39,564 nt of DNA from Candidatus Nitrotoga sp. 1052 (lineage in GTDB: Bacteria; Pseudomonadota; Gammaproteobacteria; Burkholderiales; Gallionellaceae). The DNA lies in contig NZ_CAKMHQ010000062.1 in assembly GCF_927312905.1 (NCBI RefSeq), positions 1-39,564 on the forward strand, written 5' to 3'. Position numbers and translations under genes: made by a program. Positions within the stretch are counted from its first letter, which is position 1. Each line of letters opens with the position of its first letter. This document shows positions 1-7,877 of the stretch, in pieces. The notes beneath the pieces are model-generated. The model worked only from the letters and a program-made list of their open reading frames with translations, made no database searches and had not been told where the DNA came from.

Positions 1-88
1 CCGGAAACTACGCACCGGACTCTGCTGTGCGGTGAATTATTCAGCGTTTCCTTAAATTCCGTAATGGCGCAAGTGTGATTGGATTGCC

Positions 89-1981
89 ATGCGCCTGAAA
101 TCAGTTTTCATCAGTCAGTACAAAAATCTCAAGAATTTTTCATTGAATTTCGATGGAGCAAGTTTCATCGATGTCTTTGTCGGGAAAAACGGCAGCGGCA
201 AGTCGAATCTGTTTGAGGCCTTGATCGAGATATTTCGCCACCTCTATGAGTTCGATAACAAGGGGAAAATCGGCTTCGAGTACGCCGTCAAGTATGAAAT
301 CAGTGGAACGGAAACTGAGATAGCCTGGAAAGACGGCAATCTCAGTGTCAATGGTAAAGTACGCAAGGCCATTGGCGACACTCCACTGCCCGACAATGTC
401 CTGATCTACTATTCCGGCCACAACGACACTGTCGCTACGCTGGTGCAGCAATACGAATCGGCCTTCCGTAAGCGCATCAGAAAAGCTGACTTCGATGAAA
501 GTCGTCGCTTCATCGGCATCGGCTCTGAATACAAAGCACTACTGCTGGCGGTGTTGCTGATGCAAAAGGCCGACAACAAGGCGCGGGAGTTTATCTGCAA
601 GAAGCTTGGCATTGACCAACTCGGCATCAGAAAGCCGGGAGGTAAAGAACTTACGGAGGCAGTCGTTAAGCTTGTTCTTGAGCGCCCGGTATATGCAAAC
701 GGCGCAAGATTCGATATCAAAAACAATGATGAGAGCGACCAGTATTGGAGGCCGGAGGGTATTACCAAGACATTTCTCAAACGGTTAACAAAATGCATAG
801 TCCACACTCCAGGAAAAATGACTGTAACCGAGGGTTACTTGGCCTCCGATGATCGCTACATCCTATACTTCAGCATCGCCAAGATTCAACAGGAATTTAC
901 TGATTACAGCGCTCAGGTATTGTTCCGCCAGTTCGACAATCTGAAAACTCTGGGCATGCTGGCCGACATTGCTATTCCCCTCACGCTAACCAGCGGTCTG
1001 GACGCCACCATCGCTCACTTCAGCGACGGCCAGTTTCAGTCGGTCTACATCTACTCCATCGTAGAACTGTTCAAAGACCGCAACTGCCTCACTTTGCTGG
1101 ATGAGCCGGATGCGTTTCTCCATCCAGAATGGCAGTTCGATTTTTTGAGGCAGGTGATTGAGATCACCGATACCGCGAATAACAATCATGTACTTATGAG
1201 CAGCCATAGCGCCGCAACGCTGTGTAGTCTCGATGAGCAGAATATCAGCCTGTTCAAAATTGAAAACTCGGTAGTCTCTTGTTCAAAACGTTCAAAGAAG
1301 GAAGTGATACGGGAGCTATCCGATAGCTTCATTCAGTACTCAGAAGATGAAAGCAAACTGCTAATAGACAATGTGATCCGGTCTTCGCCTAGACCAATAT
1401 TATTTGTTGAGGGCACGTCCGACGTTAGTATCCTGAATACTGCGTACACAAAGCTTTATCCGAATACAGACATCCCAATATTGATTCAAGATGCTTTTGA
1501 TCGCGGTTTTATCAAGGTGTTGCTTGCACGTGATGCACTTTGTAACACTTATCCAGATAAACAATTTTTCGCGTTATTTGATTTTGATGAAGCCTATGAC
1601 GACTGGAGACAATTGGGCGGGGAGCATCAAGTAACGGATATCACGCGTGGCTTGTGCAGAAAACTGCCAGATAAGAATGTTCATTCTTTCATGCTGCCTA
1701 TTCCCAACAACCAGCTAAAGGCGCAGGTTTGGGATGAGACCAATCCTAACGAAAAAATAAAGCCTAAGCCACATTTCTGCGCTGAGCACCTTTTCTGGGG
1801 GGCACAAGGTTTGGATCAATGGTTCAAGACAGATGCTAAAACAGGCCTGATCAAGTTTAAGGGTGACAAACATAAAGTTAAATTTGCCAAGGAGGTCGTG
1901 CCAACACTGGATGTCACCTGCTTTGAGGTGCTGCGTCCAATGTTTGAATTCATCAAATCGAAGTGTCAGTTATCAGTTTAA
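89..1981 (+). CDS. OLD-like AAA ATPase with C-terminal TOPRIM domain
   Basis: Probable ATP-driven nuclease of the overcoming-lysogenization-defect (OLD) type, a group that includes stand-alone phage-defence proteins. The N-terminus (MRLKSVFISQYKNLKNF) is typical of RecF/SMC-like AAA ATPases. Walker A is GKNGSGKS at residues 32-39, a degenerate signature FSDGQ lies near 311-315, Walker B LTLLDEPD is at 334-341, and the H-loop SSH is at 371-373. A TOPRIM-like module follows: ILFVEGTSD (Glu441) and FALFDFDEAYD (the DxD pair near 498-500). About 130 further residues have no recognised domain. The length of 630 aa suits class 1 OLD proteins. No UvrD/GajB-like partner lies downstream, so a Gabija pair is unlikely, although a partner upstream of the window edge cannot be excluded. 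The ATG has only a weak ribosome site. It lies in an accessory-looking patch before greB. The family call is fairly secure; the defence role is inferred. Confidence 0.82.
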   Translation: MRLKSVFISQYKNLKNFSLNFDGASFIDVFVGKNGSGKSNLFEALIEIFRHLYEFDNKGKIGFEYAVKYEISGTETEIAWKDGNLSVNGKVRKAIGDTPLPDNVLIYYSGHNDTVATLVQQYESAFRKRIRKADFDESRRFIGIGSEYKALLLAVLLMQKADNKAREFICKKLGIDQLGIRKPGGKELTEAVVKLVLERPVYANGARFDIKNNDESDQYWRPEGITKTFLKRLTKCIVHTPGKMTVTEGYLASDDRYILYFSIAKIQQEFTDYSAQVLFRQFDNLKTLGMLADIAIPLTLTSGLDATIAHFSDGQFQSVYIYSIVELFKDRNCLTLLDEPDAFLHPEWQFDFLRQVIEITDTANNNHVLMSSHSAATLCSLDEQNISLFKIENSVVSCSKRSKKEVIRELSDSFIQYSEDESKLLIDNVIRSSPRPILFVEGTSDVSILNTAYTKLYPNTDIPILIQDAFDRGFIKVLLARDALCNTYPDKQFFALFDFDEAYDDWRQLGGEHQVTDITRGLCRKLPDKNVHSFMLPIPNNQLKAQVWDETNPNEKIKPKPHFCAEHLFWGAQGLDQWFKTDAKTGLIKFKGDKHKVKFAKEVVPTLDVTCFEVLRPMFEFIKSKCQLSV

Positions 1982-2481
1982 CTTTGGCAAGTTAAGGGGT
2001 ATGGCCACGGGACGGGGGTCAGTTTCTCTTTGCCTAATAGTGAGGTTTGCCGTTTGGGAGTCTGCTCTCTTATATGGTGATTTTGACGTCGATTCGCATC
2101 TAATCGGTTGCCTGGTGCCTTAAAGATGTATTTTAAGTATTCGTGAAATAGTGGCGCTGACCGTTGCCACCACTAAAAGTGCAAATGGCGATTGAAATTT
2201 CTTTAATTCGCCTAGGTCGCCTGTAAAATGGCAAAAATGGTTCTGGAAATGGTTGTGTTGTTTACGAAGCGCCTATAGTTATTGCTTTGTTAATGGTATT
2301 AAAGCAATGTAAATCATGTGTATAGATAATTGTTTACGCCTACTAGGTAGGCACAACCGTTTTAGTGAGTTTCTATAAATCTCGAGATTACTAATCTCCG
2401 CCTCCGTCTTTATGACGGATGACGGCATTTAGTTGGAGTTGTCTATAAAATTATGGAGACTATCCAAAAGGGCGAGCGATC
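1982..2481. other. Palindrome-rich 500-bp intergenic region before greB
   Basis: No convincing gene was found. The last 200 bases carry four perfect inverted repeats: 8-bp arms ATTGCTTT/AAAGCAAT at 2281-2308, GCCTAC-TAG-GTAGGC at 2338-2352, the 12-bp palindrome AATCTCGAGATT at 2378-2389, and CCGTC/GACGG at 2404-2418. They may be operators, RNA leader structures or remains of a mobile sequence. Near 2011-2022 a GACGGGGGTCAG stretch follows the upstream gene; similar tails occur after other accessory genes in this window. Confidence 0.5.
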
Positions 2482-3051
2482 ATGAGCAAAGCTTTTACCA
2501 AGGAAACGGACGAAAGTCTTGACGAGGAAGAGGGTCAGATAGTTTCACCTCTTCCGCCAGGTGTCAAAAACTACATAACCCCCTTTGGTTACCAGCGTCT
2601 CAAAGACGAACTTGATCAGCTATGGAAAGTGGAACGCCCGGTGTTGGTACAAACCATTACTTGGGCCGCGTCCAACGGCGACCGCTCGGAAAATGGTGAT
2701 TACATTTACGGCAAGAAGCGCCTGCGTGAAATCGATCGGCGCATCCGCTTTCTTTCCAAGCGCTTGGAAAACGCCGCAGTGGTGGATCCGGTGCAGCGAG
2801 AATCGTGTGATCAAGTATTTTTTGGTGCGACAGTCACAGTGTGCAGGCAGGACGGCGCAGAACATACCTACAGCATAGTCGGCGTGGATGAAGCCGATGC
2901 CGGGCGCGGATTGATTAGCTGGGTATCACCGCTCGCTCGAGCGCTGCTAAAGGCGCGCGCCGATGATGTAGTTATGTTGCACATCCCAGACGGAATAGAA
3001 GAGCTGGTGGTGGTGGACGTTGCTTATCGGGCGATACGTTTTGACGATTGA
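2482..3051 (+). CDS. greB: Transcription elongation factor GreB
   Basis: Rescues backtracked RNA polymerase by inserting its coiled-coil tip into the secondary channel and stimulating transcript cleavage. The coiled coil spans roughly residues 36-100 and carries the tip motif NGDRSENGDYIYGKKR, with the acidic pair Asp67/Glu70 equivalent to Asp41/Glu44 of the E. coli protein. GDRSEN and YGKKRLREIDRR favour GreB over GreA. The C-terminal FKBP-like domain (about 105-185) ends with VVVDVAYR. At 189 aa it is longer than the usual ~160 aa because of an acidic 28-residue N-terminal extension (ETDESLDEEEG). A shorter start is not obvious, and the ATG at 2482 follows an AAGGGCGAG-like ribosome site. 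It is monocistronic: a MITE-like element follows 20 bases after the stop. Confidence 0.93.
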   Translation: MSKAFTKETDESLDEEEGQIVSPLPPGVKNYITPFGYQRLKDELDQLWKVERPVLVQTITWAASNGDRSENGDYIYGKKRLREIDRRIRFLSKRLENAAVVDPVQRESCDQVFFGATVTVCRQDGAEHTYSIVGVDEADAGRGLISWVSPLARALLKARADDVVMLHIPDGIEELVVVDVAYRAIRFDD

Positions 3052-3077
3052 GTTGCTGATATAAACGTAAGCTTTAA

Positions 3078-3218
3078 GGGCACCTCTAAAAATCCAATTT
3101 TCGTCACAATACGGCGTTACTGGAAAAAAATTATCGCTCACATATCAACTATATGCCGCGCTCAAATTTTTTACTCGTGCCTTGTCTTGCTTAGAAACTT
3201 GAATTTTTAGAGGCGCCC
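3078..3218. mobile_element. MITE-like palindromic element, copy 1 (short form)
   Basis: A 141-bp non-coding element with near-perfect terminal inverted repeats: GGGCACCTCTAAAAATCCAA at the left end, and at the right end the complement of GGGCGCCTCTAAAAATTCAA. It is flanked by TTAA on both sides (3074-3077 and 3219-3222), which reads as a 4-bp target duplication. The interior matches copy 2 at 26374-26550 almost base for base, but lacks about 37 bp containing the AGCCG-TTG-CGGCT hairpin. No transposase is encoded, so it would be moved in trans. IS5-group transposases make 4-bp duplications, but that link is only a guess. Confidence 0.8.
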
Positions 3219-3277
3219 TTAAATATATCAGTTGGAACTTCAACAGCAGTGTTCCTCGTTCCACTCGCCCGCCCGGA

Positions 3278-3910
3278 TTAGCCAAGGGTAGGAAATAAGC
3301 CGCGTATTCCACCCGCAATGAACTCTACAGAAATGGCCGCGAGTACCAAGCCCATTAGCCGAGTGAATACGTCAATGCCTATCTTGCCTAAACGTTGCGC
3401 CACCCACGGTGCAATCAGGAAGGTTAACCAGACCGTTACGCTGAGTAACATAATTTCCAAGCTCATGATTAAATAATGCTCAATGCCGTGCGCCTTGTGT
3501 GCTTCCAGTATCACCGCGCTGATGGAGCCGGGACCAGCCAGCAGTGGGATGGATAACGGCACGATGGCATGTATTGAGCTTGTTTCGCCCCCAGCACCGT
3601 CATTGTCGGCTTCGATGGATGTGTAGAGGTTGCCGTTCAACATTTTGAAGGCCATTAACATCAGCAGAATGCCGCCCGCCACGCGAAATGAGCTGATACT
3701 GATACCGAAAAAAGCCAGTAGTGGTTGGCCTATCAATAACGCAACCAGCAAAATGGCGCATACCGCCAGCGATGCGACGCGGCCAACCTTGGCTCGTTTT
3801 GGCGCCGTCATGCCGGAGGTGAACAGAATGATGACAGGAATGATCCCGATCGGATCAAGGATGGCGAACAGACTGATAAAAATCTTGGTGTATTCGGTGA
3901 AATCCAGCAT
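3278..3910 (-). CDS. MarC family integral membrane protein
   Basis: Member of the MarC/NAAT family of six-helix inner-membrane proteins. The substrate is not established for most members; some archaeal ones carry neutral amino acids, and the original link to multiple antibiotic resistance was withdrawn. At 210 aa it has the normal family length. The N-terminus TKIFISLFAILDPIGIIPV carries the conserved DPIG motif, and the mirrored second half has PLSIPLLAGPGSISAV, the typical PLAxPLLAGPG signature. Hydrophobic segments fall near residues 8-30, 45-68, 70-90, 115-135, 145-170 and 185-205. It is the last gene of the leftward block, 65 bases after the RNA methyltransferase, and may be read through from it. 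No terminator was recognised downstream; the MITE-like element lies in that gap. Confidence 0.9.
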   Translation of the reverse strand: MLDFTEYTKIFISLFAILDPIGIIPVIILFTSGMTAPKRAKVGRVASLAVCAILLVALLIGQPLLAFFGISISSFRVAGGILLMLMAFKMLNGNLYTSIEADNDGAGGETSSIHAIVPLSIPLLAGPGSISAVILEAHKAHGIEHYLIMSLEIMLLSVTVWLTFLIAPWVAQRLGKIGIDVFTRLMGLVLAAISVEFIAGGIRGLFPTLG

Positions 3911-3975
3911 GGCGCTCAGTCGAGAAAATGCAGCAAAATTGGTCGAATAAATCCCCGGTTATTCTTCTTTCGAAC

Positions 3976-5262
3976 TTAGGCAGAATCGACGTTGTTCGGG
4001 GCAACCGCTTTTACCCGTTCCAGTACCGCTGCGAAGAAGGCATCGGTGCTGTGCAGTTGCGGCAGCAGTTGCAGGCATTCTTCCGCTTCCAGCGGGATTT
4101 TTTGCTGTGCGAGAATTTCTCCTGCAGGACGTAATGTGAATTCTGGATGGTCGGCAAGAAATGCATCGACTATGGCGCGGTTTTCCTGTGGCAAAAAACT
4201 ACAGGTGGTATACACCAGGCGGCCGCCGGGTTTGAGCAACTTGCTGGCTGAGGCCAAGATAGAGGCTTGCAACTGGGTGAATTCGGTCACGCTTTGAGAC
4301 GATTGGCGGAATTTGATGTCCGGATTGCGGCGTAGTGTGCCCAATCCGCTGCACGGAGCGTCAACAAGAACGCGGTCGATCTTGCCAGCCAGACGTTTTA
4401 TTTTGCTGTCGTTTTCATGCGCTATGAGTTGCGGATGCAGGTTGCTAAGCCCCGAACGCTTCAGACGTGGCTTGAGGTTGGCCAGTCGTTTTTCAGATAC
4501 GTCCAGGGCATACAGCCTGCCCTGAGACTGCATCATGGCACCCAGCATGAGTGCTTTGCCTCCTGCGCCGGCGCAAAAATCCACAACCATGTCATTGCGC
4601 TTGGGGGCAAGAAGAAATCCAAGCAGCTGGCTGCCTTCGTCTTGTACTTCTATTTTTCCGGCGAGGAACAGCGGATGCTTGGTGAGGGATGGCTTGTCCT
4701 TGAGGCGGATGCCGATGGGGGAGTAAGGCGTGGCTTGCGCGTCCATGCCTTCTGCCCGCAAGGCTTGCAGCACCTCGTCACGCGTGGCGAGCAGGGTGTT
4801 AACGCGCAAATCCAGTGCGGCGGGTTGTTGCATGGAGCGACCCAGCATGAGGATGGTTTCATCCGTCATTGTGATTTGCAACTGTTCGACCAGCCATTCT
4901 GGCAGTTCGGCCTGTACCGACAAAGATAATTCGGCAAGATTGATGGCTTTCACTTGCCCCAGCCAATCGGCCTCATCGCGTTTCAGAAGCGGGGTGAGTT
5001 CACGCAGGTTATAGCCGCTGAATTTGATCCAATAAGCCAGCGCCATGCGGCGCGGCGTGGCCTGATTGGCGCAGGCGTGCTCCAGAAACAGGCGATGTCG
5101 CAACACACCGAACACAGTTTCTGCCACCAGCGCACGTTCGTTGGAGCCAATGCGCTCGCGCTGGAAAAAGTGGCGCAGCATAGCGTCGGCGGGATGTTCC
5201 AGCGGCAGGATGCTGCGCAGGGCTTGGATAACGAGGTCTAGGCGATATTCGGTCAGTAGCAT
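3976..5262 (-). CDS. RsmB/NOP-family rRNA cytosine-C5 methyltransferase
   Basis: S-adenosylmethionine-dependent methyltransferase placing m5C on RNA, probably rRNA. The 428-aa length matches E. coli RsmB, and the N-terminal ~130 residues are helical and NusB-like. Motif I is DFCAGAGGK (228-236), motif II region LYALDVSEKRL (250-260), motif IV DAPCSG with Cys304, and motif VI TTCS with the catalytic Cys354. Both cysteines of the two-cysteine mechanism are present. The SAM loop DFCAGAGGK differs from DLCAAPGGK of canonical RsmB, so this may be a paralogue with another target position. For that reason no gene symbol is given. It lies 99 bases downstream of the first DUF3108 gene in the leftward block. 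Confidence 0.88.
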   Translation of the reverse strand: MLLTEYRLDLVIQALRSILPLEHPADAMLRHFFQRERIGSNERALVAETVFGVLRHRLFLEHACANQATPRRMALAYWIKFSGYNLRELTPLLKRDEADWLGQVKAINLAELSLSVQAELPEWLVEQLQITMTDETILMLGRSMQQPAALDLRVNTLLATRDEVLQALRAEGMDAQATPYSPIGIRLKDKPSLTKHPLFLAGKIEVQDEGSQLLGFLLAPKRNDMVVDFCAGAGGKALMLGAMMQSQGRLYALDVSEKRLANLKPRLKRSGLSNLHPQLIAHENDSKIKRLAGKIDRVLVDAPCSGLGTLRRNPDIKFRQSSQSVTEFTQLQASILASASKLLKPGGRLVYTTCSFLPQENRAIVDAFLADHPEFTLRPAGEILAQQKIPLEAEECLQLLPQLHSTDAFFAAVLERVKAVAPNNVDSA

Positions 5263-5361
5263 GGTTCTAAATTAGGGTAAAAGTATTCGATGCGGTGATA
5301 GAAGCGATCACAGGAATGGAGGCGAAGTTTACAGGACAGGGCTTCATGACTTCTGAATTTC

Positions 5362-6474
5362 TTATTCATCTGCGACGCGGATGTCAGAAATGACAACTTC
5401 CAAGACCATGTTGCCGGAACGTTTAATCTGGCGAAACTTGATTGGCAGCAGGCGATATTCCAGCCCGAGCCAGACTTCCATGCCGTCTCCACCTTGGCTA
5501 TGCAGCCTGCGCAAAGGTAATGCGCGCAACTTGCCCATTGGGGTAATGATGTCCTCTTCTGCACCGATCTCAAGCTCATATTTTTCAAGTTTTTTGCCAG
5601 TGGTGATAGCTATCGATATGACTTTATTGTGCAAGGGAAGTCGCGAGAGTTGATATAAAAAGCTCAGAATGTCTTGGGCGTCGGGGGGTAGCTCAGTTTC
5701 ACCGCCGTGAGAAAAATGCAATTTATTTTCTGTCCAGTTGAAGGCGACATTCATTTTTTGTTTGCCGCTGGATATATTTTGCTCTTCTTCGTAGCCTTCT
5801 GGCTGCAGCCCGAAGTTGCCAGCCTTGCCGCGGCTGGTTTGAATGAGTTGGTAGCTTTTAAACAACCGGGCTAGCCCGGTTGATTTCGTTTCCGCTTCCA
5901 GGACATATTTATCTCCACTAACTTCAAGCCGGTGGGTGATTTCGCCAATCTGGAAATTGTCCTGGCCATAGTAGACGGCAAACTTTAGCTGTGCGTGTTT
6001 TGGCAATGGATGCGACGCGACTGGTTCTTCCACCCTGGCTACTGCAGATGCTGCTTCAATAGCAGGTATTGATACCGGTTCGGGAATGGCTGCTACAGCA
6101 GATGCTGCTTCTATAGCAGGGATTGATGCTGGTTTGGGAGTGACTGCTACGGCAGATGCTGCTTCAATAGCAGGTATTGATGCCGGCTCGGGAATGGCCG
6201 CTACAGCAGATGATGCTTCCATAACAGGTATTGATGCCGGTTCTGGTATGGTTGTTACAGTACTGTCAGGTTCGGCTGGAGGGTGTGCAAGTTCAACTTC
6301 TGGCATGGGCGCGTCGGCTTGCAGAGGTATCGCTTCGAGTTTGGCGCTTAGCGGTGGCAGTAGCGCTTCGCTATTCGGCAACTCTACTTGAAAGAGCCAC
6401 AGTGCTGCACCATGCAGCAGCACGGAAAGCGCGATGGCAAGGGTGATGCGTCTGGTGGGCGTGCCAGAATTCAT
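5362..6474 (-). CDS. DUF3108 protein with TonB-like N-terminus and 18-residue repeats
   Basis: Envelope protein of unknown function. Residues 8-27 (RITLAIALSVLLHGAALWLF) form a single membrane anchor of the kind seen at TonB N-termini. Residues ~40-160 are a proline/alanine-rich spacer containing four tandem 18-residue repeats (PASIPAIEAASAVAAIPE type, ~73-144), encoded by 54-bp DNA repeats. Residues ~165-370 are a DUF3108 domain (FAVYYGQDNFQIGEITHRLE... and MEVWLGLEYRLLPIKFRQI), predicted to be periplasmic and beta-rich. The spacer probably spans part of the periplasm. A second DUF3108 protein is encoded immediately upstream, 24 bases away, and the pair probably works together. The pairing with purN/purM is a conserved neighbourhood rather than a pathway link. 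Confidence 0.8.
   Translation of the reverse strand: MNSGTPTRRITLAIALSVLLHGAALWLFQVELPNSEALLPPLSAKLEAIPLQADAPMPEVELAHPPAEPDSTVTTIPEPASIPVMEASSAVAAIPEPASIPAIEAASAVAVTPKPASIPAIEAASAVAAIPEPVSIPAIEAASAVARVEEPVASHPLPKHAQLKFAVYYGQDNFQIGEITHRLEVSGDKYVLEAETKSTGLARLFKSYQLIQTSRGKAGNFGLQPEGYEEEQNISSGKQKMNVAFNWTENKLHFSHGGETELPPDAQDILSFLYQLSRLPLHNKVISIAITTGKKLEKYELEIGAEEDIITPMGKLRALPLRRLHSQGGDGMEVWLGLEYRLLPIKFRQIKRSGNMVLEVVISDIRVADE
6044..6259. repeat. Four tandem 54-bp repeats inside the DUF3108 gene
   Basis: Units start at 6044, 6098, 6152 and 6206, each beginning GCAGATG(C/A)TGCTTC. The period is exactly 54 bp, or 18 codons, so unit gain or loss keeps the frame. Units differ by a handful of substitutions; the last one (6206-6259) is the most divergent. 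They encode the proline/alanine-rich spacer of the overlapping protein. A likely length-variable locus between strains. Confidence 0.93.
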
Positions 6475-6498
6475 TTCATAAATAGCCCAGAATGATTG

Positions 6499-7227
6499 CT
6501 ACTCAAAATTTATTTGGGTCAACACCTGCGTGAATTTGTCACCGTTGGACTCGGTGATGGTCATCTTGTAAGGAAAATTGCCGTGTTCTGTTGCCAGCCA
6601 GATTTCAGTTCGATTCTCACCGTCTTGCGGCGGGTTGGCTACGTACACTGCCTTGAATGTGCCGAGCGGAATCGTCATGCTTTGGTCGGGGGTAATGCGA
6701 TAATTGTATTCATCCACCTTACTGCCGTTAGTCATGTTGAAGTTGAGCTCGGTGGCATTTTGTAGGGGCGCGAACATGAACTGGTACATCGCGCTTAACC
6801 GGTCTTGAGTTCCAGCTTGCAGCGGCAGCGTGCGTTTCCCGGCGCGGTCAGTCAGAGTAATGTTTTTAGTCTTCCAGTCAAAGTCGGCGCGCGTATTTCG
6901 CTCGGTATCGAGTTTGCGCTCCTGAATAAAAGTGAGTGGGCGTAAGCCCTTCACTGTCAGGATACCTTCGCTGGTGACGCGGATGACTTCCGCCTTAAAC
7001 ATGGCGAGCAAGCCGATTGCTTTGGTTACGCTCTCAATATGGTAGCCGCCCTGCGTGCGGGTATAGTTTTCTGTAATGGTCGCGACTTTAATATTGCCTT
7101 TGAGTACATCGTAATGGGCACCAACATTGGTGAACTGTACCGGCAAGGAGGGAGTAGCAGCGAATACTGCTTGCGGTGCAGTACTGACAAGAAGTAGCAA
7201 GCCGGCTAGATAAATGATGTTCAGCAT
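6499..7227 (-). CDS. Secreted DUF3108 domain protein
   Basis: Periplasmic protein of unknown function, 242 aa. Residues 1-23 (MLNIIYLAGLLLLVSTAPQAVFA) are a clear signal peptide with cleavage after AVFA. The rest is one DUF3108 domain: VGAHYDVLKGNIKVATITENYTRTQGGYHIES at the start, then YNYRITPDQSMTIPLGTFKAVYV and TEIWLATEHGNFPYKMTIT. It is a paralogue of the next gene's C-terminal half but lacks the membrane anchor and proline spacer. It lies 4 bases after purN and 24 bases before the longer paralogue, so all three are probably co-transcribed. DUF3108 folds resemble lipoprotein-carrier-like beta structures, but no ligand is known. Confidence 0.82.
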   Translation of the reverse strand: MLNIIYLAGLLLLVSTAPQAVFAATPSLPVQFTNVGAHYDVLKGNIKVATITENYTRTQGGYHIESVTKAIGLLAMFKAEVIRVTSEGILTVKGLRPLTFIQERKLDTERNTRADFDWKTKNITLTDRAGKRTLPLQAGTQDRLSAMYQFMFAPLQNATELNFNMTNGSKVDEYNYRITPDQSMTIPLGTFKAVYVANPPQDGENRTEIWLATEHGNFPYKMTITESNGDKFTQVLTQINFE

Positions 7228-7231
7228 TAAC

Positions 7232-7870
7232 TTATTCCATTTCCGGAGATATTAGAGCGCAACCGGGCTGTTCCAGACGTTTCATTAACACCTTGCCATC
7301 CGCACTCAGGCTGATATCGCCGTTGCAGAACCAACGGATGGCTTGCGGAAAAATGCGATGCTCTTGATATAACACGCGTGCCGCTAAGGTTGCCGGGGTG
7401 TCGTCCATGAGCACCGGCACTGCGGCCTGGATGATGATGGGACCGTGATCGACGTCGCCGGTGACGAAATGCACGGTGCAGCCGTGGATCTTCACGCCGT
7501 CCCGGAGCGCGCGCGTATGAGTATTCAGGCCACTATATGCGGGCAACAGGGAAGGGTGGATGTTAATAAGTTTGTTTTGATAGCGTGCCACGAACTGAGG
7601 GGTGAGAATGCGCATGAAGCCGGCAAGCACGATAAGGTCGGGCCGGTAACTGTCTATGCAGTTGGCTAGCTCGGTGTCGAAAGATTCGCGGTCTGGATGG
7701 CTGTGATGCGCCACGACCCGCGTTGTAATCCCATGCTGTTTGGCAATTTCCAATCCTGGGGCAGCGGCTCGGTTGCTGATAACCGCCGCTATCCGGCAGG
7801 GCAGGTCGGATTCCAGCAGTGCGCGCAAATTACTGCCGAGGCCGGAAATCAGAATAACGATGGACTTCAT
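7232..7870 (-). CDS. purN: Phosphoribosylglycinamide formyltransferase (GAR transformylase)
   Basis: Transfers the formyl group of 10-formyltetrahydrofolate to glycinamide ribonucleotide, step three of purine synthesis, in the cytoplasm. The start MKSIVILISGLGSNLRAL was chosen because homologues begin there and it lies 7 bases after the purM stop; longer in-frame starts at 7921 and 7903 would overlap purM. The catalytic triad is visible as Asn103 and His105 in INIHPSLLP and Asp141 in GDVDHGPIIIQ. The 212 aa match the E. coli enzyme. The phosphate loop reads SGLGSN where SGxGSN is usual. It is co-transcribed with purM, which supplies the next-but-one step. Confidence 0.95.
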   Translation of the reverse strand: MKSIVILISGLGSNLRALLESDLPCRIAAVISNRAAAPGLEIAKQHGITTRVVAHHSHPDRESFDTELANCIDSYRPDLIVLAGFMRILTPQFVARYQNKLINIHPSLLPAYSGLNTHTRALRDGVKIHGCTVHFVTGDVDHGPIIIQAAVPVLMDDTPATLAARVLYQEHRIFPQAIRWFCNGDISLSADGKVLMKRLEQPGCALISPEME

Positions 7871-7877
7871 TGATACG

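Noticed and set aside
1-78. Open partial frame at the left edge (ends at TGA 76-78)
   Set aside because: Only 25 residues are visible and no family can be recognised; it could be the end of a gene or IS outside the window.
1863-2123. Forward open frame overlapping the end of the OLD-like gene
   Set aside because: Overlaps the real gene in another frame for nearly half its length, and the rest looks non-coding.
2947-3141. Reverse open frame spanning the greB end and MITE copy 1
   Set aside because: Antisense to greB and running into the repeat; no ribosome site.
6086-6391. Forward open frame antisense to the DUF3108 repeats
   Set aside because: Its repetitive alanine/glycine sequence is a by-product of the 54-bp repeats read on the other strand.
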